A stretch of DNA of 64,000 bases, from assembly GCA_038252255.1 (NCBI GenBank), contig JBBSAM010000017.1, forward strand, positions 1 to 64,000, read 5' to 3'. The position numbers and the translations under genes are program-made. The DNA is from Chersky-806 sp038252255 (GTDB lineage Bacteria; Actinomycetota; Acidimicrobiia; IMCC26256; JAENVU01). The notes beneath the pieces are model-generated. The model saw only the letters and a list, made by a program, of their open reading frames with translations. It was not told the origin of the DNA and did no database searches. Below, in pieces: positions 8,784-16,797 of this stretch (the stretch's first letter is position 1; each line of letters opens with the position of its first letter).

Positions 8784-11186
8784 TTACGCCTGCACCGGCG
8801 TCGCCGGGCGCAGGACGACGGGGACGCCGGCCGGCTCATCGGGCGACCGGTGCGACTCGTGCCCGTTCGGTTCCGGGGCGGGACGCAGGCGACGGCCGAC
8901 GGTGGTGACGCGGCCGTACAGGGTGCTGCGCTGCTCGAGCGGGCGACCGAGGGGATCGACCATCGCATGGAAGTCCGACTCGTCCGCCTCCTGACCGTGG
9001 TTCGCGCCCGCGGCCCGCGAGATGTTCTCGTCCATCAGCGTGCCACCGAGGTCGTTGCAGCCGGCCTGCAGCGCCTGGCGCGCGCCGGCGATGCCGGTCT
9101 TGACCCACGACACCTGGATGTTCGGAATCCACTCGCGGTACGCGATGCGCCCGACTGCCTGCATCAGCAGCAGCTCACGGAACGTCGGGCCTTTGCGGGC
9201 GCGCTTCGTGAGGAAGATCGGCGTCGCCATGTGCACGAACGGAAGCGGGACGAATTCGGTGAAGCCCCCCGTCTCCTTCTGCAAGGTGCGCGTGCGCACC
9301 AGGTGGCGGGCTACATGCACCGGGCGCTCGACATGACCGAACATGATCGTGACGTTCGACCGCAGGCCGACGCCGTGGGCGATGCGGTGTGCCTCGAGCC
9401 ACTCCTCGGTGTTGATCTTGTCCGGGCAGATCACCGCGCGGACCTCGTCGTCGAGGATCTCGGCCGCGGTCCCCGGCAGCGTCGCCAGGCCCGCTTCCTT
9501 GGCCAGCGTCAGGTACTCGCCGAGGTCCATGCCGAGCCGGCGGGCGCCTTCGGTCACCTCGAGCGCGGTGAACCCGTGGACGTGGATGTCGGGCGCCACG
9601 GCCTTCACCGCCCGGGCGATGTCCAGGTAGTAGTCGCCGTCGAAGTCCGGGTGGATGCCGCCCTGGAGGCAGACCTCCGTCGCCCCGCACTCGACCGCTT
9701 CGATCACCCGGGCCTGGATCTCCTCCACCCCGAGGAGGTACGGGTCGCCGCGCAGGTTGAGCGAGAGCGGGCCCTTGGAGAAGGCACAGAAGCGGCACTT
9801 GAACGTGCAGATGTTCGTGTAGTTGATGTTGCGGTTGCGGACGAAGGTGACCGTCTCACCGGAGATCTCGCGCCGCAGCTCGTCCGCCACGTCGCACACC
9901 GCGGCCAGCTCGGGACCGCGGGCTCCGAGCAGCGTGATGATCTCGTCGACACCGACCTCTCCACCCGCGCGAACACCGTCGAGCACGGCACCGATCGCGC
10001 TACCGGCGCGCGCCGGGGTTGCCGGGGGCAACAGGATCGGCGGGAAGGTGTCGCCGCCACTGGCCCACGCGTCGTCCCGCGCCAGGCCTTCGAGATCGTT
10101 CGCGCACAAGACGGGAAAGCGCACGGCAGGATCGAGCCACTGCTCGGGATCGCGCACGTACTCCGGGTACACCGTGAGGCGCGGGGCGAGCACCTTGCCC
10201 GCGTGCTCCGTCGCGTCGCGCAGGAGATCCAGCGCGGGCCACGGCCGCTCCGGGTTCACGTGGTCCGCAGTGACCGGCGAGACACCGCCCCAGTCGTCGA
10301 TCCCCGCCGCGACCAGGTCGCCGAGGCTGTCCAGGTCGGTGAGGTTCGGCGGCGCCTGGATGTGCATCGCCCCACCCAGCACCAGCCGGGCCATCGCGAT
10401 CGAGTGCAACAGCTCGACGGGGTCGCAGCCCGGGGCATCGTGCATCTTCGTACCCGGCTTGGGCAGGAAGTTCTGCACGATGACCTCTTGCACGTGGCCG
10501 TGGCGCGCGTGCGATTCGCGGATCGCGAGGAGCGCGTCGAGCCGCTCCTCCCGGGTCTCACCGAAGCCGATGAGGATCCCGGTGGTGAACGGGATGCGGG
10601 CCCGGCCGGCCGCTTCGAGCGTGGCGAGCCGGCGGGCCGCGGTCTTGTCGGGGGCCCCGTGGTGGGGGCCACCGGTCTCGTGCAGCCGGTCCGCGAGCGA
10701 CTCGAGCATCATCCCCTGCGACGGGCTGACGCTCCGGAGCCGTTCGAGCTCGGCTCGGGCGAGTGCACCCGCATTCGCGTGCGGGAGCAGCCCGGTCTCC
10801 TCGATGACGGCCCGGCACGCGTCGACCAGGTAGTCGACGGTGGACGAGTACCCGTGCGCGGCGAGCCACTCCGCGGCCACGGGGTAGCGGTCCTCCGGGC
10901 CCTCTCCGAGCGTGAAGAGCGCCTCGTGACAGCCGAGCGCGGCGCCGGCTCTCGCGATCGCCAGCACCTCGTCGAGGGGCAGGTACGGATGGTCGAGCCG
11001 GGCCGGCGGCTTGGCGAACGTGCAGTACCCGCAGCGGTCGCGACACAGCATGGTCAGCGGGATGAACACCTTCGGCGAGAAGGTGATCCGATCGTGATGG
11101 TGCTCATCGCGGAGCCGTCCCGCGGCGCGCATGAGCTCGTCGACCGGCGCGTGGAGCAGATCCCGCGCCTCCTGGGGGGTCATCAC
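8784..11186 (-). CDS. fbiC: FbiC: fused CofG/CofH 7,8-didemethyl-8-hydroxy-5-deazariboflavin synthase
   Basis: An 800-residue bifunctional radical-SAM enzyme making the FO chromophore of coenzyme F420 from tyrosine and a ribityl-aminouracil. The N-terminal CofG half has CRDRCGYC (Cys 48, 52, 55); the C-terminal CofH half has CTFKCRFC (Cys 461, 465, 468), both CxxxCxxC clusters. Fusion is typical of actinobacteria, whereas archaea have two proteins. The last ~40 residues are a divergent tail. GTG at 11186 sits 7 nt after a TAGGCT hexamer, suggesting a leaderless start; an ATG follows at 11183. Other fbi genes are not in the window. Confidence 0.95.
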   Translation of the reverse strand: MMTPQEARDLLHAPVDELMRAAGRLRDEHHHDRITFSPKVFIPLTMLCRDRCGYCTFAKPPARLDHPYLPLDEVLAIARAGAALGCHEALFTLGEGPEDRYPVAAEWLAAHGYSSTVDYLVDACRAVIEETGLLPHANAGALARAELERLRSVSPSQGMMLESLADRLHETGGPHHGAPDKTAARRLATLEAAGRARIPFTTGILIGFGETREERLDALLAIRESHARHGHVQEVIVQNFLPKPGTKMHDAPGCDPVELLHSIAMARLVLGGAMHIQAPPNLTDLDSLGDLVAAGIDDWGGVSPVTADHVNPERPWPALDLLRDATEHAGKVLAPRLTVYPEYVRDPEQWLDPAVRFPVLCANDLEGLARDDAWASGGDTFPPILLPPATPARAGSAIGAVLDGVRAGGEVGVDEIITLLGARGPELAAVCDVADELRREISGETVTFVRNRNINYTNICTFKCRFCAFSKGPLSLNLRGDPYLLGVEEIQARVIEAVECGATEVCLQGGIHPDFDGDYYLDIARAVKAVAPDIHVHGFTALEVTEGARRLGMDLGEYLTLAKEAGLATLPGTAAEILDDEVRAVICPDKINTEEWLEAHRIAHGVGLRSNVTIMFGHVERPVHVARHLVRTRTLQKETGGFTEFVPLPFVHMATPIFLTKRARKGPTFRELLLMQAVGRIAYREWIPNIQVSWVKTGIAGARQALQAGCNDLGGTLMDENISRAAGANHGQEADESDFHAMVDPLGRPLEQRSTLYGRVTTVGRRLRPAPEPNGHESHRSPDEPAGVPVVLRPATPVQA

Positions 11187-11193
11187 GCTTCGC

Positions 11194-11199
11194 AGCCTA
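11194..11199 (-). promoter_or_regulatory. -10-like hexamer for fbiC
   Basis: The minus strand reads TAGGCT here, with 7 nt to the GTG start at 11186. That spacing would put transcription initiation at the start codon. No convincing -35 is seen. Confidence 0.4.
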
Positions 11200-11217
11200 C
11201 GCGCCGGCTCCTACCGC

Positions 11218-11223
11218 TAGATT
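11218..11223 (+). promoter_or_regulatory. -10-like hexamer for the acyl-CoA-dehydrogenase-like gene
   Basis: TAGATT lies 26 bases before the GTG at 11250, in the 63-base divergent gap shared with fbiC. A Shine-Dalgarno-like gagagg lies between them. Confidence 0.35.
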
Positions 11224-11249
11224 CCGTCGCCCAGACGGAGAGGCGAGGT

Positions 11250-12398
11250 GTGAGCGATCCGATTGCGTTGGCGCAGGAGCTGGCCGCTGAGTTTGCCGAG
11301 CGAGCGGGCGAGATCGACCGTGAGGGAAGGTTCCCGCACGAGAACATCGCCCGGCTCAAGGAGACCGGCTACCTGACGCTGCCGATCCCCGAGGAGCTCG
11401 GCGGCGGCGGCGCGGACCTCGAGACCGTGTGCCGTGCGCAGTCGATCCTTGCCGGCGGATGTGCGTCCACCGCGCTGGCTGCCAACATGCACCTCTTCGG
11501 GCTGGGGGCCGCCGCCGAGTCGATGATCGACGGTCAGGAAGAAGCCAGACTCGTGCTGCAGCTCGCCGGCACCGGTGTGGTCATCGGCGGTTCCTTCACC
11601 GACGCGGCCACCGGCCTGAACGTGCGCGCGTCGTCGACACCGGCGGAACGGGTGGAGGGCGGCTACGTCATCCACGGCCGCAAGGCCTTCTGCTCGCTCG
11701 CGCCCGCGTTGGACGTCTTCTACGGCACCGCCGGTCTCACGGACGGGAGCGGATTGCTGCTGTTCGCGATCGGACGCGACGCGCCGGGCCTGTCGTTCGT
11801 CGACACCTGGGACACGATGGCGATGCGCGGCACCGGCTCGTGGGACGTCATCTTCGACCAGGTCTTCGTCCCGGAGTTCATGGCCCAGGTCGGCACGCCG
11901 TGGGACGAGTGGGACCGGCGCAGCGAGCGGATGCTCTCGTGGTTCGCATGCACCGTCGCCGCGGTGTACCTCGGCATCGCCGAAGCAGCGGCGCAGTTCG
12001 CGTCCGGGCTGCTGTCGAGCCGCACGCTCGGAGGGATGAAGCATCCGCTCTCGCGCCAGCCGGGCATCATCTTCGGTGCGGGCGAGGTCGACGCGCTGAT
12101 CCGGCCGTCGCGCGCGCTGCTCTACGACACGATCCGGCGCCGCCGCGACGCCGTCCTGCCCGCGGCCGAAGTCGTGGCCGTGAAGTACTGCGTGACCAAC
12201 GCCGCGGTGGCCGCGGTCGAGAAGAGCTTCCGGATGGTAGGGGGGAGCGGGCTCTATCGCCGCCTGCCGATCGAGCGCATGTTCCGCGACGTCCAGGCCG
12301 GGCCCCTGCACCCGCCGACGAACGACCTCGCGCTCGAGGGCCTCGGCCGCGCCGCGCTCGGCATCCCGCCCGACGCCGAACCTCGCTGGGGCGAGTAA
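11250..12398 (+). CDS. acyl-CoA dehydrogenase-like flavoprotein
   Basis: A 382-residue member of the acyl-CoA dehydrogenase superfamily: helical N-terminal domain (FPHENIARLKETGYLTLPIPEELGGGG), mid beta domain (GTGVVIGGSFTDAATGL, DTWDTMAMRGTGSWDVIFDQVFVP) and C-terminal helical bundle ending GLYRRLPIERMFRDVQAGPLHPPTND. The C-terminal PLHPPTND segment lacks the glutamate that acts as base in classical enzymes and looks closer to the flavin monooxygenase / Acyl-CoA_dh_2 branch. Either oxidation of an unusual thioester or hydroxylation is possible. GTG at 11250 is preceded by gagagg; the very long frame upstream is only the antisense of fbiC. Confidence 0.85.
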   Translation: MSDPIALAQELAAEFAERAGEIDREGRFPHENIARLKETGYLTLPIPEELGGGGADLETVCRAQSILAGGCASTALAANMHLFGLGAAAESMIDGQEEARLVLQLAGTGVVIGGSFTDAATGLNVRASSTPAERVEGGYVIHGRKAFCSLAPALDVFYGTAGLTDGSGLLLFAIGRDAPGLSFVDTWDTMAMRGTGSWDVIFDQVFVPEFMAQVGTPWDEWDRRSERMLSWFACTVAAVYLGIAEAAAQFASGLLSSRTLGGMKHPLSRQPGIIFGAGEVDALIRPSRALLYDTIRRRRDAVLPAAEVVAVKYCVTNAAVAAVEKSFRMVGGSGLYRRLPIERMFRDVQAGPLHPPTNDLALEGLGRAALGIPPDAEPRWGE

Positions 12399-12411
12399 CC
12401 CACTCCGGACG

Positions 12412-13059
12412 TCAGGTGAGGGCGGGAGGGTCGACGAGCCAGATGACCTCAGCGGCTCGGACGTGGCTCGCGGGCAGCGACTCGTCGCCGGCGCGGACCT
12501 TGGCGAACGCGTCGGCCTTCCCGGCCCCGGCCACCGTGACGACCACCAGCGGGGAACGTGCGATCGCGGGATAGGTGAACGTGAGCCGCGGATGCGGGTG
12601 CAGCTCGTCGCCCGCGCTCACCACGAAGCGGTCGACGATCCGAAGCGTCGCGGCGCCGGGGAACAGGGACGCGGTGTGACCATCCGGACCGAGACCGAGA
12701 TGCACGATCTCGACCGGGTCGCTCGACCGCACGAGTGCGTCGTACGCGTCCGCCGCGGCTTCAACGGTGGAGCCCGCTTCGGCCATCGAATGGAACGCCC
12801 GTGGCTGCGCCGTGCCGAACAGCACCCGCCGGATCATGCCTTCGTTCGAGTCGGGGTCCGTGACGGGGACGAAGCGTTCGTCGCCCATGAAGACGTCCGT
12901 GCCCGACCAGTCCATCGCACGCGTGGCCAGCGCCCGGTAGCTCTCCTCCGCGGTCTCTCCACCCGAGAGCGCGATCGACGACGGCGTGAGCCCGGCGACC
13001 AGATCGGCGAACGCCTCGGCCACGTTCTCTACCCGGCGGATCTCGCCCGTGAACGTCAT
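12412..13059 (-). CDS. pgl: 6-phosphogluconolactonase
   Basis: A 215-residue NagB/RpiA-fold lactonase that hydrolyses 6-phosphogluconolactone, the product of Zwf. The family motifs are LSGGETAEESYRAL (phosphate loop), DVFMGDERFVPVTDPDSNEGMIRRVLF and VHLGLGPDGHTASLFPG, the last with the catalytic His. ATG at 13059 overlaps the zwf stop by four bases, so Zwf and Pgl are translationally coupled. It is slightly shorter than many orthologues (about 230-250 residues) but all motifs are present. Confidence 0.93.
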   Translation of the reverse strand: MTFTGEIRRVENVAEAFADLVAGLTPSSIALSGGETAEESYRALATRAMDWSGTDVFMGDERFVPVTDPDSNEGMIRRVLFGTAQPRAFHSMAEAGSTVEAAADAYDALVRSSDPVEIVHLGLGPDGHTASLFPGAATLRIVDRFVVSAGDELHPHPRLTFTYPAIARSPLVVVTVAGAGKADAFAKVRAGDESLPASHVRAAEVIWLVDPPALT

Positions 13060-14525
13060 GGGGCTCTCCAGTGGTCGTTGTCCTCGGTGCCGAAGAGCAG
13101 GTCGGCCTCGGGTGGCCCCCAGCTCCCCGCCTCGTAGAAGTAGAGCGGCAACGCGTTGTGGCGGAACGCTTCCACGACCGGCATCACCACCCGCCAGGAT
13201 TGCAGCACCTCGTCACTGCGGATGAAGAGCGTGGCATCACCCAGCAACGCATCAAAGAGCACCCGCTCGTACGCCTCGGGCGGCTGCTCGTCGAACGCCT
13301 CCTGGTACGAGAAGTCCAGGTCGACGGTCCGGACCCGGAACGGCGAGCCCGGCACCTTCGCGCCGAAGGACACCTCGATCCCCTCGTCGGGTTGGATGCG
13401 CAGCACCGTCGTGTTCGGCTCGATCGAGTCGACCGCGCTCTTCGGCAACGGGAGGAACGGCACTTGCTTGTAGCGGATCGCCACCTCGGTGACCCGGCGG
13501 GCCAGGCGCTTGCCGGTGCGCACGAAGAACGGAACGCCGGCCCAGCGCCAGTTGTCGATCTCGAGCCGCAGCGCCAGGAAGGTCTCCGTCGTGCTGTCGG
13601 GCGCCACACCCTCCTCGTGCCGGTAGCCGGCAGCAGGCTCGCCGTCCACCAACCCGTCGACGTACTGGCCGCGCACGACCAGCTGGGGCAGATGCCAAGG
13701 TTGCAGCGGGCGGATGGACCGCAGCAGCTTGACCTTCTCGTCGCGTACGGCATCGGCGCCGAAGTTGGCCGGCGGCTCCATCGCCGTGAGCGCGAGCACC
13801 TGGAGCAAGTGGTTCTGCACGATGTCGCGCAGGGCGCCGGCGTGCTCGTAGAACGTCCCGCGGTGACCCACGCCGAGGCTCTCGGCCACCGTGAGCTCCA
13901 CATGGTCCACGTAGCGCCGGTTCCAGAGCGGCTCGAAGATCGCGTTGGCGAACCGCAGCGCCAGGATGTTCTGCACCGTCTCCTTGGCCAGGTAGTGGTC
14001 GATGCGGAAGATCTGGCTCTCCCGGAACACCTCGTGGAGCTCGTGGTCGAGCTGTTCGGCGCTGACGAGATCGCGCCCGATGGGCTTCTCGATCACCAGC
14101 CGGCGGAACGTCCCCTCCGGTTCCTGGTTCAACCCGACCGCGCCGAGCCCCTTCGCCACCTTCGCGAACGCGGTCGGCACCGTGGCGAGGTAGTAGAGCC
14201 GGTTGCCCTGGGTGCCGGCCTGCACGTCGCAGACCTCGAGCACTTCGCACAACCGGACGAAGGTGTCTTGCTCCTCGAAGGACCCGGCGACGTACCGGAA
14301 CATCACACCATGCGCCGCGAGCTCGGGCGCACGCGCCGCGAAGTCCTCGTCGCTCATCTGGGTACGTGCGACGCCGACGATCGCGAACTGCCGCGGGAGC
14401 TGGTTCCGCTTCGCGAGCTGGGTCAGCGCCGGATAGAGCTTGCGCGACGCGAGGTCGCCGGTGGCTCCGAACACCGCCAGGACGGCGGACGTCGCCACTC
14501 GTGCTCCGTCAATCGACTCCACCAT
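13056..14525 (-). CDS. zwf: glucose-6-phosphate 1-dehydrogenase
   Basis: A 489-residue NADP-dependent enzyme opening the oxidative pentose phosphate pathway. The N-terminal nucleotide-binding motif is AVFGATGDLASRKLYPAL; the active-site signature is RIDHYLAKE, with the catalytic His in the usual downstream region. The C-terminal G6PD domain is full length. It precedes pgl with a four-base overlap. Upstream (14526-14625) is a leader containing a repeat also found near 37010. opcA and gnd are not in the window. Confidence 0.95.
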   Translation of the reverse strand: MVESIDGARVATSAVLAVFGATGDLASRKLYPALTQLAKRNQLPRQFAIVGVARTQMSDEDFAARAPELAAHGVMFRYVAGSFEEQDTFVRLCEVLEVCDVQAGTQGNRLYYLATVPTAFAKVAKGLGAVGLNQEPEGTFRRLVIEKPIGRDLVSAEQLDHELHEVFRESQIFRIDHYLAKETVQNILALRFANAIFEPLWNRRYVDHVELTVAESLGVGHRGTFYEHAGALRDIVQNHLLQVLALTAMEPPANFGADAVRDEKVKLLRSIRPLQPWHLPQLVVRGQYVDGLVDGEPAAGYRHEEGVAPDSTTETFLALRLEIDNWRWAGVPFFVRTGKRLARRVTEVAIRYKQVPFLPLPKSAVDSIEPNTTVLRIQPDEGIEVSFGAKVPGSPFRVRTVDLDFSYQEAFDEQPPEAYERVLFDALLGDATLFIRSDEVLQSWRVVMPVVEAFRHNALPLYFYEAGSWGPPEADLLFGTEDNDHWRAP

Positions 14526-14543
14526 CGGGAGAGGTCCGGTCCT

Positions 14544-14585
14544 CCGGGTCGCTTCGGTCGTGCTTCGTGTGTACCCGCTCCGACC
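14544..14585. repeat. dispersed intergenic repeat, copy 1
   Basis: This segment between zwf and the methyltransferase fusion begins cgggtcgcttcgg and ends cccgctccgacc. A second copy at 36992-37031 has the same 13-base opening, a shared cttcgtg in the middle and cccgctccggcc at the end. Both are in untranslated DNA. Confidence 0.5.
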
Positions 14586-14625
14586 TCCATTCGATCCTCG
14601 GGCGGGCGCGCGGGATCATAAGGGG

Positions 14626-15687
14626 ATGGACGACCAAACCGTGAAGATCTACGAAGCCGGCGCCGCGGAGTGGGCGGCCAAGAAACCGCCGACTCGCCGC
14701 GGCTCGGCCCGGCAGTTCGCCGCGGCCATCGGTGCCGGCGTAGTCCGAGTGGATCTCGGCTCCGGGCCCGGGAGCTACACGCCCGACCTCGGAAGCCCGG
14801 TCGTCGCCCTCGATGCCGCCTACGCGATGCTGGCGATGGCGCGGGAGAAGGTCCCGGACGCCTGGTGCGTGCAGGCGGACCTGGAGAACCTGCCGTTCCG
14901 GGCCGGGTCCGTGGGTGGCGCCTGGGCGCGCGCCAGCTACCTCCACGTCCCCCAACGCCTGCTCCCGCTGGCGCTCGCGCAGCTCCACCGCGCGACCGCA
15001 CCGGGCGCGCCCGTTGCGTTGAGCATGAAGCGAGGCGAGTACGAGGGCAGCGCGCTGGCGGACGACTCGTTTCCCGGTCGCTTCTTCGCCTGCTGGGAGC
15101 CCGAGCCGCTCGCCGAGGTCGTCGAAGGCGCCGGCTTCGAGCTGACCGGCTCCGAGTCCGACAGCGAGTGGACGCACCTGCTGGGCCACCGGGCGAGAAC
15201 CCTGCCCGACTACGTCGGGCCCGGCGTGCGCGTCCTCGTCTGTGGCCTGAACCCGAGCCTGCGCGCCGCCGACGCCGGGTTCGGGTACGCCGGCCCGAGC
15301 AATCGCTTTTGGCCCGCGGCCCTCGGGGCGGGACTCGTCACGCACGCCCGCGACCCGCGGTTGATGGCGCGCGACGACCGGGTGGGCATGACGGACCTGG
15401 TGAAGCGGGCCACGGTCGGGGCGGGCGAGCTACGGCCCGACGAGTACCGCTCCGGCGCCGCGCGCGTCGAGCGCATCGTGCGCTGGCTCGAACCCGCAGT
15501 CGTGTGCTTCGTCGGGCTCGCGGGCTATCGCGTCGCGGTCGATCGCCGCGCGCAGCCCGGAGTGCAGCCGCAGTCGTTCGGTGGCGCGGCCACATATGTG
15601 ATGCCGAGCACGAGTGGGCTCAACGCGTCGACCTCGCTCACCGAGCTCACCGACCACCTGCGCGCGGCGCTCGCGCTCGCGCGCTGA
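14626..15687 (+). CDS. SAM-methyltransferase fused to Mug/TDG-type DNA glycosylase
   Basis: A 353-residue two-domain protein. Residues 1 to about 195 form a class I methyltransferase (VDLGSGPGSYTPDLG at 42-56). Residues from about 200 to the end are a mismatch-specific uracil/thymine DNA glycosylase: VLVCGLNPSLRAADAGFGYAGPSNRFWPAA includes the active-site Asn of the GLNPS loop (207-211), DRVGMTDLVKRATV follows, and MPSTSG (326-331) is the second catalytic loop, closer to the MPSSS of TDG than to the NPSGL of E. coli Mug. The enzyme would excise U or T from G mismatches; the methyltransferase substrate is unknown. ATG at 14626 follows aagggg. Confidence 0.85.
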   Translation: MDDQTVKIYEAGAAEWAAKKPPTRRGSARQFAAAIGAGVVRVDLGSGPGSYTPDLGSPVVALDAAYAMLAMAREKVPDAWCVQADLENLPFRAGSVGGAWARASYLHVPQRLLPLALAQLHRATAPGAPVALSMKRGEYEGSALADDSFPGRFFACWEPEPLAEVVEGAGFELTGSESDSEWTHLLGHRARTLPDYVGPGVRVLVCGLNPSLRAADAGFGYAGPSNRFWPAALGAGLVTHARDPRLMARDDRVGMTDLVKRATVGAGELRPDEYRSGAARVERIVRWLEPAVVCFVGLAGYRVAVDRRAQPGVQPQSFGGAATYVMPSTSGLNASTSLTELTDHLRAALALAR

Positions 15688-15699
15688 CGACCGAACGGG

Positions 15700-16797
15700 C
15701 TACGCCGCGATCTCGGCAGTGCGCTTCTCGAGCGTCGCGATGAGGTCCTTGTAGGACTGCGCGAACGAATCCACGCCTTCTCGTTCGAGCGTCGCGGTGA
15801 CATCGTCGAAGTCGACGCCCTCCGCCGCGAGGTCGCTCATCACCTGCTGCGCCCCGTCCACATCCTCGGCCACCGTGTTCGCGGCGAGGTTCCCGTCCCC
15901 CGAATGCAATGCGTCGATCGACGCCGGTGCGAGCGTGTTCACCGTGTCCGGGCCGATCAACGAGTCGACGTACAGCGTGCGGGAATACGCCTTGTTCTTC
16001 GTGGACGTCGACGCCCACAGCGGGCGCTGCAGCTTCGCGCCCTTGGCCGCGAGGGCATCCCAGCGGTCACCGGCGAACTTCTCGCGGAACAGCGCGTACG
16101 CGAGCTTGGCGTTGGCCACCGCGGCCTTCCCCAGCAGGGGAGAGTCGTCCGCGAGCCGTTTGTCCGTTTCGGTGTCGACCCGGCTGACGAAGAACGAGGC
16201 CACCGAGCTCACGCCGCCCGGGTCGCCGCCGCCCGCGACGAAGCGCTCCAGGCCCTTCATATAGGCCTCGACGACGGCCGCGTGACGATCAAGGCTAAAG
16301 ATCAACGTGACGTTGACGTTGATACCGGCCGCGATGCTCTCCTCGATGGCCGGGATGCCATCCAGCGTCGCCGGGATCTTGATCAGGATGTTCGGCCGGC
16401 CGAGCCGCCGGAACAGCGCGGCGGCCTGCTCGATCGTCGCCTTCGTGTCGTGCGAGAGCAGCGGCGACACCTCGATCGAGATGAACCCGTCGCCCCGGTC
16501 CAGCCGGTCGTAGATCGGGCGGAGCAGGTCGGCGCCGCCCGCGATGTCGTCGACGGCGAGCGCCCAGAACGCGTCTTCGGCCCCGACCCCCTGCCGGTGC
16601 TGCTCGAGCAACTGGTCGTCGTAGCCCTCGCCACCCGCAATCGCCTTGTCGAAGATGGTCGGGTTGGACGTGACGCCCCGGATCCCGTCCTCCTCGATGA
16701 GCTGCGCGAGCCCACCGCCGCGTACGAGCGTGCGCGTGATGTTGTCGTACCAGGGGCTCTGACCGAAGTCGTTGAGTCGTGCGATCGCGCTGGTCAT
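15700..16797 (-). CDS. tal: transaldolase
   Basis: A 365-residue transaldolase of the long actinobacterial type. It has GIRGVTSNPTIFDKAI near the N-terminus, the Schiff-base lysine in NILIKIPATLDGIPAIEE, and RPLWASTSTKNKAYSRTLYVDSLIG. The reaction exchanges a dihydroxyacetone unit between sugar phosphates in the non-oxidative pentose pathway. The ATG at 16797 overlaps the transketolase stop (ATGA), so both form a tkt-tal operon. The frame continues upstream only as antisense-like sequence inside tkt. Confidence 0.94.
   Translation of the reverse strand: MTSAIARLNDFGQSPWYDNITRTLVRGGGLAQLIEEDGIRGVTSNPTIFDKAIAGGEGYDDQLLEQHRQGVGAEDAFWALAVDDIAGGADLLRPIYDRLDRGDGFISIEVSPLLSHDTKATIEQAAALFRRLGRPNILIKIPATLDGIPAIEESIAAGINVNVTLIFSLDRHAAVVEAYMKGLERFVAGGGDPGGVSSVASFFVSRVDTETDKRLADDSPLLGKAAVANAKLAYALFREKFAGDRWDALAAKGAKLQRPLWASTSTKNKAYSRTLYVDSLIGPDTVNTLAPASIDALHSGDGNLAANTVAEDVDGAQQVMSDLAAEGVDFDDVTATLEREGVDSFAQSYKDLIATLEKRTAEIAA

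Noticed and set aside
8850..11249. Very long plus-strand open frame running into the acyl-CoA dehydrogenase
   Set aside because: It is antisense to fbiC with arginine-rich composition; only the part from 11250 resembles a protein family.
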